DNA of 10,214 nt from Micrococcaceae bacterium UBA3381. Its GTDB lineage: Bacteria; Actinomycetota; Actinomycetes; Actinomycetales; Micrococcaceae. Position 1 is the first letter of the stretch. Each line of letters begins with the position of its first letter. Location: the NCBI GenBank assembly GCA_002358975.1, contig DEPX01000190.1, positions 1-10,214 on the forward strand, read 5' to 3'. The translations under genes were made by a program, and so were the position numbers. Under the pieces are notes generated by a model. That model had not been told where the DNA came from and made no database searches. It saw nothing but the letters and a program-made list of their open reading frames with translations. Of this stretch, positions 1 through 6,341 are shown piece by piece.

Positions 1-263
1 CTGCCACCGATGATGATTCGAACACCATGGACGGCTGGCTGCGCGACCACGACATCGAAAACATCACCGTGGTAGGTATCGCTACCGATCACTGTGTTCG
101 GGCCACCGCCTTGGATGCCGCCGATGCCGGATACGAGGTCAAAGTCGTCACCAACCTGACCGTCGGTGTTTCCGAAACCAGTACCGACGATGCTTTTGAA
201 GAGATGGAAGACGCCGGTGTGCTACTCTCCGATTGGCCCGGCGCCAAAGCGTTTACCGGCTAG
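1..263 (+). CDS. Nicotinamidase / isochorismatase-family hydrolase, C-terminal part (5' end outside the window)
   Basis: The reading frame is open from the left edge (first full codon at 3) to a TAG at 261-263, so only about the last 86 residues are visible. The segment VVGIATDHCVRATALDA is the classic cysteine-hydrolase core: the Cys encoded at 93-95 is the expected nucleophile and is followed by the conserved alpha-helix. In nicotinamidases (PncA type) this Cys acts with an Asp and a Lys from the missing N-terminal half to hydrolyse nicotinamide to nicotinate in NAD salvage. The match to VxGIATDxCVxxTALDA favours nicotinamidase over other isochorismatase-like hydrolases, but the metal-binding Asp/His residues that would settle it lie upstream of the window. 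The C-terminal text, with an acidic helix followed by GVLLSDW, is also normal for the family. The gene converges on the DUF2207 gene, with 44 bases between the stop codons. Confidence 0.85.
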   Translation, partial: ATDDDSNTMDGWLRDHDIENITVVGIATDHCVRATALDAADAGYEVKVVTNLTVGVSETSTDDAFEEMEDAGVLLSDWPGAKAFTG

Positions 264-276
264 CTCTGTGTGGAAC

Positions 277-302
277 CGGGGATGAGAGCTACAATGTCCC
301 CG
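277..302. terminator. Short hairpin in the convergent gap, possible bidirectional terminator
   Basis: CGGGGA (277-282) and TCCCCG (297-302) are perfect reverse complements around a 14-base loop. They fill the 44-base gap between the stop codons of two convergent genes. No U tract follows on either strand, so intrinsic termination is uncertain. The support is position plus the GC-rich 6-bp stem only. Confidence 0.25.
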
Positions 303-307
303 TCCAA

Positions 308-2128
308 CTACCGGCCGCCAGCGGCTCCACCACCGCCACCTCCCCCGGCAAAACCTCCACCGGTGGAACCAGTACCAGGACTGGATGTCGATGCTGCCGA
401 ACTGACCGAGCTCAGCATCTGCCCCAACGCATCTGAAAAACCTGCTGCGCCATGATCCATCAGCCCGGGATACCAAAGTGGAGCTATGACCCGGTGACGT
501 TGATACGCTTCTGACATTACCTTGGTCCAATGCTTCTGCAGACCGAATAACACTGCATAGGGCAACAACCTGTCGTAAAGCTCAATGATGGCCCCTCGAT
601 CGTCTTGGGTTTCGGTTGTCTTAGTGTCTTCCGGCATGAATGATTGCATCAGCTCCAACCGTTGTGCTTCCGATGCTTCCAGTACCTGACGAACTTGATC
701 CAATTGAGCTTTTGCCACACCACCTTTGGTGGTTAACACCCGGTGTTTGACAATATCGAAGATCGCCAAAAGTACCGCCAATCCACTTAAAACAAGTGCA
801 ATGCCCAATGCGGCGCCAGTATCGCGGTGTATCCCAAGAATCGCTAACACAGCAACAACCAGTACCAGACCCAATGCGACCCAGCCCGCTATAGCTGCTG
901 GACGGTGCCGTATTTTTTGCTGATATCCGCGCTCGATGGCTGCTTGACCGGCCACTTTGGGACTGTACTGGGCAATATGAGTAAATTCTGTGGAATTTTT
1001 TGGGAAATCAAACGTCGAGTCGATTCCCAAGCCAGGAAATAAGCCTGCCAATATTTGTTTGTCGAGCGGGTCAGTAGCTAAGACCGGATTTATAAGACGC
1101 AAAACCGGCTGATATTTGGTTTTTGTGCTAAAGATCCCGGAACGTTTCTCGCGTGCTTCGATCTGGATAATGCCACGAACCGCCAAATCTAAAATCTCGG
1201 CAATAATAACGTCCCGGCCCTTACCCGTAATCCAATGCGCTAAAAGCGGGTTTAAGTCCTCAGCCAGCCCGTAAAGTGTGTCAGTTGTCTGGCTGGCTTT
1301 GAGACGGTAATGGCGCAATTTAAACACTACTGCGAGCGCTGCGGTGCCTGCCACAAGCACTGCACCACCAGAAAGAATCAATGGCAGCACATCGAGCATG
1401 AAGCTGTCTTGACGCTCCGGTGGTTGGGTTACCGTTCCCGGTTCAAACCCGATAGCCACGGTCAGGCCCTGTCCCGCGTTCAGAGTTGTAGAAACTTCAT
1501 ATGCCGCATCGCCTGAAAATGCCTCGGTGTCGCAACGACTCGTATCGTTGGGGTCGCCAAGATAGCATGCGGTTGATCCCGTCGATGCAGATTCCAAGGA
1601 GGAGTCCAGCGAGACCTCAGCGTGGACCTGGTCTATGTCCTGTTTGCGATCAACCGGTACAACATCCCAGTAGAATTCATCAACTTCATCGGTGGCATGC
1701 ACAACATCGTTGACCTGATAGTTGATGACATAGGTTTGGGTGCCGTGAACAAATGAGTCATCCCCGATCAATATATTGCGAAAACCGTTGTCGTCTTCTG
1801 TTTCGAATGGCACCGAATTACCGGAGGCATCGGTGACGGTAATGTCTTCCGGCGCTGCGGATGCTCCCTGGTAACGCAACGGCAGAGAGCGAATGATTCC
1901 GCGATTTTGATCTGCTTGCGGAAATTGGGCTACCAATTCTTCGCTGACCTGCGCATGGGCGTGGCCTTGCGGATCAAGTTCCAGATCGTAACTAACATCC
2001 CAACTTTTATAACTAAAGTCCTCAATGTCTTCGTCGGCATAGGCTGAGCCGCTGAATATAAGCAGGCTTAAAGTCATAGCACTAAGTATGACGGGCCACG
2101 TCAGAACAGCACGTTGTATCTTGCGCAT
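308..2128 (-). CDS. DUF2207-family membrane protein with signal peptide and glycine-rich tail
   Basis: The 606-residue protein has an N-terminal signal sequence (basic start, hydrophobic core about 10-28, likely cut after AYA at 29-31). An extracytoplasmic domain of about 210 residues follows (roughly 32-240), containing the DUF2207 hallmark of a beta-rich region with NRGIIRSLPLRY (75-86) and an FYWDVVP block (152-158). A transmembrane helix (about 246-270), a cytoplasmic domain, a helical pair (about 411-433 and 438-460) and a second soluble domain ending in LYDRLLPYAVLFGL (517-530) come next. The tail (about 585-606) is Gly/Ser-rich, as is common in this family, but ends in Arg. Cys188 and Cys199 are both in the exported domain and could form a disulfide (inference). 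The biochemical function of the family is unknown. The start at 2128 has no Shine-Dalgarno sequence, but a TATCCT box ends six bases upstream, which suggests a leaderless mRNA. Confidence 0.88.
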   Translation of the reverse strand: MRKIQRAVLTWPVILSAMTLSLLIFSGSAYADEDIEDFSYKSWDVSYDLELDPQGHAHAQVSEELVAQFPQADQNRGIIRSLPLRYQGASAAPEDITVTDASGNSVPFETEDDNGFRNILIGDDSFVHGTQTYVINYQVNDVVHATDEVDEFYWDVVPVDRKQDIDQVHAEVSLDSSLESASTGSTACYLGDPNDTSRCDTEAFSGDAAYEVSTTLNAGQGLTVAIGFEPGTVTQPPERQDSFMLDVLPLILSGGAVLVAGTAALAVVFKLRHYRLKASQTTDTLYGLAEDLNPLLAHWITGKGRDVIIAEILDLAVRGIIQIEAREKRSGIFSTKTKYQPVLRLINPVLATDPLDKQILAGLFPGLGIDSTFDFPKNSTEFTHIAQYSPKVAGQAAIERGYQQKIRHRPAAIAGWVALGLVLVVAVLAILGIHRDTGAALGIALVLSGLAVLLAIFDIVKHRVLTTKGGVAKAQLDQVRQVLEASEAQRLELMQSFMPEDTKTTETQDDRGAIIELYDRLLPYAVLFGLQKHWTKVMSEAYQRHRVIAPLWYPGLMDHGAAGFSDALGQMLSSVSSAASTSSPGTGSTGGGFAGGGGGGGAAGGR

Positions 2129-2426
2129 GGCGCCAGGATACTGTGCTTAGGCTATGATCTACTACACATTTCAGGCCGCTGTGGCTGCCATGGTGCTCTA
2201 TTACCAAAGCGTATCCCGCCGGCAGTGAACCTGATTTCGGCCTTCTGTAAATGGCTGTACGGCAAAGATATTTCAAGGCACGTCAGGTGATATCAAAAAA
2301 ACCACAGCTCTATCTGTCCAAAAGCATGGCTACATATACTGGACTTTATAACAAGATTGAGAAATAGCTCACGCGCTTCGACCGGATAGAGTGTGGTAAG
2401 CGGCGACATACCAAAGGAGAATGCAA
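2129..2426. other. Divergent intergenic spacer of about 300 bases without a convincing gene
   Basis: This spacer separates the DUF2207 start (-) from the small membrane protein start (+). It should hold promoters in both directions. Facing right, TATACT at 2335-2340 and TATAAC at 2347-2352 are plausible -10 boxes for the small membrane gene, but neither has a clear -35 box at 16-18 bases. TATGAT at 2153-2158 also faces right, but leads only into a 24-codon ORF (2154-2228) that has no ribosome-binding site and no recognisable product. An A-rich run lies at 2295-2301. No tRNA, repeat or remnant of a known gene was recognised. Confidence 0.5.
2135..2140 (-). promoter_or_regulatory. Candidate -10 box of a leaderless promoter for the DUF2207 gene
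   Basis: On the minus strand TATCCT (a TANNNT -10 element) is followed by GGCGCC and then the ATG at 2128-2126. A start site about seven bases after the -10 box would fall at the A of ATG. No ribosome-binding site precedes the ATG. The -35 region (about 2157-2163) shows no good match to TTGACA, so the call rests on spacing and on two other genes in the window with the same layout. Confidence 0.4.
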
Positions 2427-2618
2427 GTGCTGCTAATTCTACTTTTCGGGATTGGTATTGGTGCTGCGCTGGTTTTCTTAACCGGCGCGATGCTAGCAAT
2501 GCCGTTAATACGTACCTCGAGAGGCAATACGGATGGACACAAACCTAGGGCAAGAATTATTTTCTTTGTGGCACTAGGTGCTGTGCTGATTATGTCGGTT
2601 CTAGCAGCCGTTGTGTGA
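2427..2618 (+). CDS. Small membrane protein with two predicted helices, unknown function
   Basis: The product is 63 residues if it starts at the GTG at 2427. An ATG lies six bases earlier (2421), but it directly abuts the AAAGGAG ribosome-binding site (2413-2419), which is too close for initiation. The GTG has the ideal seven-base spacing. The protein is two hydrophobic helices joined by a basic, polar loop of about 15 residues (TSRGNTDGHKPRAR): helix 1 carries a small-residue pattern (LLFGIGIGAALVFL) and helix 2 is FFVALGAVLIMSVLAAVV. Two helices with a positively charged loop would place both ends outside and the loop in the cytoplasm (inference). I recognise no family. It lies 98 bases upstream of the transporter gene on the same strand and could be cotranscribed with it. 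The strong ribosome-binding site argues that it is real. Confidence 0.6.
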   Translation: MLLILLFGIGIGAALVFLTGAMLAMPLIRTSRGNTDGHKPRARIIFFVALGAVLIMSVLAAVV

Positions 2619-2716
2619 TGAATACGTGTTTCCTAGCTGTAAGGAGAACCGCCAGTAACTCTTGCTTTTTAGGACAATAGACGCGTAGTTATCAAGCTTC
2701 GAGAATGTGAGGCAGT

Positions 2717-4019
2717 ATGATGGCGACCAAAGGCGATTCTCAAAAACGGGATGCTTCCCAGGGACAACGCATCCGGGCGGTCACCGCAGCTTCCATCGGA
2801 AATTTCGTAGAATGGTATGACTTTGCCATTTACGGCTATCTAGCGGTGTATATCGGTCAGCAATTCTTTCCATCTGCCAATGAGACCACATCGCTGCTGG
2901 CATCGTTTGCCGCTTTCGGTACGGCGTTTATTTTTCGTCCGCTTGGTGGCTTCGTATTAGGTCCTCTGGCAGACCGGGTGGGACGTCAGAAGGTACTTGT
3001 CCTGGTGATTGCTAATGTCAGGAACGACTTTTCTCATTGGGATTCTCCCTACTTATGGGACTATTGGGGTATTGGCTCCAGTCCTTCTTGTTCTTGCCAG
3101 GTGTGTCCAAGGATTCTCTGCCGGTGGTGAGTTCGGTGGTGGAGCTGCTTTTATGGCAGAGTACTCAAAGCCCAATTTGCGCGGATTCACGACAAGCTTT
3201 CTTGAATTTTCGATTCAGCTGGCCTACCTTGTCGGCACATCGCTGATATTGGTGCTCACGGTAACTCTTACTGATGAGGGCATGGCTGACTGGGGATGGC
3301 GTATTCCATTCATCATCGGTGGCCTGATAGGTGTCATAGGTTTTTATATCCGTTCCAAACTGGAGGATACCCCTGCTTTCCAGCAAATCGATGAGCAGGG
3401 AGAAACCGCAGACTCGCCAATGAGAGATGTTTTCCGAACACAAAAGAAACCCATGTTTCAACTTGCTGGGCTGACATCTATTCAATGGATTGGTCTATAC
3501 ATCGTATTTATTTATACGCCTACCTACCTTACTGAACAGATCGGACATACATCGTTTGACGCGTCCCTTTCGACATTATGTACCTTGATTGTTGCTGCGA
3601 TCCTCATCCCTGTGCTGGGTCGTGTATCGGATCGGGTTGGGAGAAAACCGATACTCTTCATTTCGGCTTGCTTGTCCGCAATCGTCTCATATCCCTTATT
3701 TCTCCTGATCACAAGTGAGTCTATTGGTGTTGTAGTTATCGGCCATGTACTTGTCGGCATTCCGGTGGCTGGTTTTCTTAGTACCACCATCGCGGCACTG
3801 ACTGAGCTCTTCCCGACTCGCTTACGGGTTGCTGCATTCTCGATAAGTTATGGTGTCATGGGGGCGCTGTTAGGTGGAACGACACCTTTTATTGTTACCG
3901 CTCTTTTAGCGTCCACGGGCAATCTTATGATGCCGGCGTTCATGCTCATTATTGGTGGCGTGGTTTCAGCAGTGACCGTTCTAACTATTGAAGAAACGGC
4001 GCATATACCTTTGCAGTAA
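2717..4019 (+). pseudogene. Metabolite:H+ symporter (MHS) family MFS transporter, split by a one-base frameshift
   Basis: Two overlapping frames together make one transporter. The first (from 2717) encodes the MHS signature GNFVEWYDFAIYGYLA (residues 28-43) and the MFS loop motif GPLADRVGRQK (82-92). The second (open from 3009, directly after a TGA in that frame) continues with RCVQGFSAGGEFGGG, a second loop motif GRVSDRVGRKP and the remaining helices to the TAA at 4017-4019. Removing one base at about 3014-3015 joins them as VLVLVIA-MSGTTFLIG with the spacing expected for the family, giving a product of about 433 residues, normal for MHS proteins. Relatives carry proline/betaine, alpha-ketoglutarate, citrate, shikimate or similar solutes with protons across the inner membrane; the substrate here cannot be told. 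ATG codons lie at 2717 and 2720. GAGG at 2709-2712 fits the second better (seven bases). With no other lesion, the shift is either very recent or a sequencing error, so the gene may be intact in the living organism. Confidence 0.85.
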
Positions 4020-4065
4020 TAGTTGTGACGGTACGGTAACTACTCAAGTTCGACTTGCAGTGGGA

Positions 4066-5838
4066 CTATTTGCGGCCCACAAACCAACCTTGCAATGTTT
4101 TGAGACGCAGTTCAATTTGTTCCTTGGTGGCTTGGGCAACGGCCGGGCCACCGGAAATTTCACGAAGTTTATTATGTATGACACCGTGGGGCGTTCCGGA
4201 ACGGGACGACCAGGCCGACACCGATGCAGATAACTTTTTGCGTAGTTCTTTCATCTGGCGATGGTCCACTACGCTGGTATCTTCAGCCGGTGTAGAACGC
4301 GGCTGACGTTTCAATTGCTCGGCCTGTCGCTGTTTAAGCAGCGTTGAAACCTGGTCGGCATCTAATAATCCCGGGATGCCAAGAAAATCGAGTTCTTCTT
4401 CAGATCCGATTGCCCCACCGGTACCAAATTCACCGCCGTCATAGAGCACCTTGTCAAACAGGGCCTGGGATTCAAGTGCCTGAAATTTTGCACCGGTCAA
4501 ACTCGAAGAGGCCGATTCTTCCTGATTTGCCTCTCGCATGAGCTCTTCTTCGGGCGCATCTTCAAGGTCTTCGACTGATACGCCGGTGTCCAGCTCTAAG
4601 GCGTGGTCGCGTTCGTCTTCCATTTCGTTGGCAAGTTCCATCAGTTTGGGAACTGATGGCAAAAATACCGAGGCGGTTTCACCGCGTTTACGCGAGCGCA
4701 CAAAGCGTCCAACGGCCTGGGCAAAGAACATTGGCGTGGAGGTTGATGTCGCATATACCCCAACGCAAAGTCGTGGCACGTCAACACCTTCGGAAACCAT
4801 GCGTACGGCAACCATCCAGCGTTGGTTTCCCGCGGAGAAGTCTTCAATTTTCGACGATGCCGTAGGATCATCGGATAGTACAGTGGTGACTTTTTCACCC
4901 GAGAGTTTTTCTAAGATGTCGGCATAGGCACGAGCGTCTTCGTGGTCGGTAGCAATCACCAGTCCCCCGGCGTCTGGTACGTTACGGCGTACCTCGGTTA
5001 AACGCAGATCGGCGGCTTTGAGCACCGAAGGGATCCATTTGCCTTTGGGGTTCAATGCGGTACGCCAAGCACTTGCGGTCATATCCTTAGTGGCAGCTTC
5101 ACCCAGTTGGGCTTCCATCACTTCGCCGGTGGAGGTTTGCCACCGCATATGTCCGGAATAGGCCATAAACATGACCGGACGGACCACGTAATCGCGTAAC
5201 GCTGGGCCGTATCCGTAGGTGTAATCAGCCCTGGAGCGCAGGACTCCGGTGCCATCGTCGACATAGTCGACAAACGGAATCTGTGCGTCGTCGGAGCGGA
5301 AGGGTGTACCGGTCAAAGACAGGCGGCGTTCTGCTGGTTCGAAAGCTTCCCGAATGGCTTCACCCCAGGACAGTGCATCACCACCGTGGTGCACTTCGTC
5401 AAGGATGACTAAGGTTTTGGCTGCTTCAGTACGGTTTCTGTGCAGGATGGGCTTGGAGGCAACCTGCGCGTAGGTTAGGGCAACACCCAGGTATTCTGAA
5501 CCGTGGCGGCCATCGGAGTTTTTAAAGTTCGGATCGATGGCCAAACCGATGCGGGCGGCGGAATCAGCCCACTGACTTTTGAGATGCTCGGTGGGAGCTA
5601 CCACGGTGATACGCGCTATAACTCCGGATTCGTGGAGCATTTTGGCTACCCGTAGCGCAAAGGTTGTTTTCCCGGCGCCTGGTGTCGCAACGGTCATGAA
5701 ATCTTTGCGCGGTTGGGCAAAGTAGAGTTCAAGGGCTTCTTGCTGCCATTGACGAAGCTTCTGTGCAGTCCCCCAGGCGGCCCGTTCGGGTAGGGCTGGT
5801 GGGAGATCTTCACCGATCTGAAACAGCGCATCACTCAT
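4066..5838 (-). CDS. DEAD/DEAH-box superfamily 2 helicase
   Basis: The 590-residue protein carries a full SF2 ATPase core. A Q-like entry region RQWQQEAL (29-36) leads to the Walker A/motif I ATPGAGKTTF (51-60). Motif II is DEVHH (147-151), motif III is LTGTPF (175-180), the motif V region is VRMVSEGVDVPR (345-356) and motif VI is QAVGRFVRSR (374-383) with its arginine finger. It should couple ATP hydrolysis to movement on DNA or RNA in the cytoplasm. The DEVHH/TGTPF style resembles UvrB/XPB/type III restriction-like helicases more than RNA DEAD-box proteins (inference). The C-terminal part (about 405-590) is acidic and then basic/helical, has no recognised domain, and may bind a partner. The start is the only ATG after an in-frame TAA at 5847-5845. 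The AAAAGGAGG ribosome-binding site lies 14 bases upstream, unusually far. The gene converges on the transporter and follows the DUF3039 gene, a neighbour I recall seeing with this helicase type in other actinobacteria. Confidence 0.93.
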   Translation of the reverse strand: MSDALFQIGEDLPPALPERAAWGTAQKLRQWQQEALELYFAQPRKDFMTVATPGAGKTTFALRVAKMLHESGVIARITVVAPTEHLKSQWADSAARIGLAIDPNFKNSDGRHGSEYLGVALTYAQVASKPILHRNRTEAAKTLVILDEVHHGGDALSWGEAIREAFEPAERRLSLTGTPFRSDDAQIPFVDYVDDGTGVLRSRADYTYGYGPALRDYVVRPVMFMAYSGHMRWQTSTGEVMEAQLGEAATKDMTASAWRTALNPKGKWIPSVLKAADLRLTEVRRNVPDAGGLVIATDHEDARAYADILEKLSGEKVTTVLSDDPTASSKIEDFSAGNQRWMVAVRMVSEGVDVPRLCVGVYATSTSTPMFFAQAVGRFVRSRKRGETASVFLPSVPKLMELANEMEDERDHALELDTGVSVEDLEDAPEEELMREANQEESASSSLTGAKFQALESQALFDKVLYDGGEFGTGGAIGSEEELDFLGIPGLLDADQVSTLLKQRQAEQLKRQPRSTPAEDTSVVDHRQMKELRKKLSASVSAWSSRSGTPHGVIHNKLREISGGPAVAQATKEQIELRLKTLQGWFVGRK

Positions 5839-5885
5839 GGGTGATTAGCCAGCCTCCTTTTGGGATCAGTTTGGTGATGTAGGCA

Positions 5886-5925
5886 AACAAATATTGACCA
5901 CCACGTTGGGTGGCCAATATTTGTT
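5886..5925 (-). terminator. Long hairpin between the DUF3039 gene and the helicase: terminator or attenuator
   Basis: Arms at 5886-5902 and 5909-5925 are 17 bases each around a six-base loop. The only non-match (A5897 against C5914) becomes a G-U wobble in minus-strand RNA, so the minus-strand transcript pairs along the whole stem. It begins 11 bases after the DUF3039 stop. The loop-proximal part is GC-rich and the outer part AT-rich, so the 3' side ends in a U-rich stretch (AAUAUUUGUUU). That is compatible with an intrinsic terminator for the DUF3039 transcript. It also sits about 25 bases upstream of the helicase ribosome-binding site, so it could instead be an attenuator, an RNA-stability element or a protein-binding operator. 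Confidence 0.55.
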
Positions 5926-5936
5926 ATACTTCGGGC

Positions 5937-6287
5937 TTATTTTTTGCGGCCGAAGCCAAGGAAGCCACGGCCTTTGCCGGAGTCTTCGGAATCATCATCT
6001 GATCCGAGCTCGTCCCATATTTCTTGGCAGGCTGGACACATCGGGAAGCGTTCTGGGTCGCGTGAGGGAACCCAAACTTTTCCGCACAGTGCGACAACCG
6101 GGGTGCCATTAATCATGGCTTCGGTCAGTTTGTCTTTCGGGACAAAGTGTTTAAACCGTTCGTGGTCCCCCGGCTCGGTGGCCTGAAGCTGTTCTTCGCG
6201 TTCCAGTACCCCGGTTGCTCCACCGTTGGAGTCTTCATGCGGGTCATAGTCAGTTGATGAGGCGTGCACAGGGTTCATCGGATTCAT
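5937..6287 (-). CDS. DUF3039 domain protein, probable small zinc-binding protein
   Basis: The 116-residue protein has a variable, acidic N-terminus (1-43), a conserved core and a short tail rich in Asp/Ser, then Gly/Lys. The core runs from HFVPKDKL (47-54) through ALCGKVW (66-72) and RDPERFP (76-82) to CPAC (84-87), the pattern of the DUF3039 family. Cys68, Cys84 and Cys87, with His47 as a possible fourth ligand, look like a zinc-ribbon site (inference). No function is established for the family. Two starts compete. ATG 6278 would suit the GGAGG at 6289-6293 (ten bases). However, a CTGACA/TACAAT promoter puts transcription start at or next to the ATG at 6287, so that GGAGG would lie in the discriminator and not be transcribed. 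I therefore choose 6287 as a leaderless start. The helicase gene follows on the same strand after a strong hairpin. Confidence 0.85.
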   Translation of the reverse strand: MNPMNPVHASSTDYDPHEDSNGGATGVLEREEQLQATEPGDHERFKHFVPKDKLTEAMINGTPVVALCGKVWVPSRDPERFPMCPACQEIWDELGSDDDSEDSGKGRGFLGFGRKK

Positions 6288-6293
6288 GCCTCC

Positions 6294-6321
6294 ATTGTAG
6301 TCGGATACGCGAATTTGTCAG
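6294..6321 (-). promoter_or_regulatory. Promoter of the DUF3039 gene, leaderless layout
   Basis: On the minus strand CTGACA (6321-6316, five of six matches to TTGACA) is separated by 16 bases from TACAAT (6299-6294, five of six matches to TATAAT). The -10 box ends six bases before the ATG at 6287, so the transcript should begin at or within a base or two of the start codon. A six-base inverted repeat, CGCGAA/TTCGCG (6308-6313 and 6323-6328), overlaps the spacer and -35 box and could be a repressor site (inference). Confidence 0.6.
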
Positions 6322-6341
6322 GTTCGCGACGGGCTGTCAGC

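Noticed and set aside
270..455. Proline-rich reading frame on the plus strand
   Set aside because: It is the antisense shadow of the glycine-rich tail of the DUF2207 gene; no ribosome-binding site and no independent support.
2154..2228. 24-codon ORF on the plus strand behind a TATGAT box
   Set aside because: No ribosome-binding site, no recognisable product, and no -35 box for the putative promoter.
2082..2499. Minus-strand reading frames covering the divergent spacer
   Set aside because: Their composition is not protein-like (His/Cys/Arg-rich), they have no ribosome-binding sites, and they overlap the better-supported genes.
3001..3020. Programmed +1 ribosomal frameshifting in the transporter
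   Set aside because: There is no slippery run, stalling stop codon in the first frame or downstream structure at the junction; the first frame runs on to 3130. A mutation or sequencing error is simpler.
4020..4065. CAAGT/ACTTG hairpin (4045-4057) and an imperfect palindrome at about 4021-4044 in the convergent transporter/helicase gap
   Set aside because: The stem is only five bases, the palindrome has regular mismatches, and no U tract follows on either strand, so a terminator call is not supported.
4538..4927. Serine-rich 129-residue reading frame on the plus strand
   Set aside because: It lies wholly antisense to the helicase, where acidic codons read as Ser/Arg on the other strand; no start signals.
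5886..5925. Hairpin considered as one end of a mobile element or a CRISPR repeat
   Set aside because: It occurs only once, has no flanking transposase, spacers or target-site duplication, and lies between two genes that look native.
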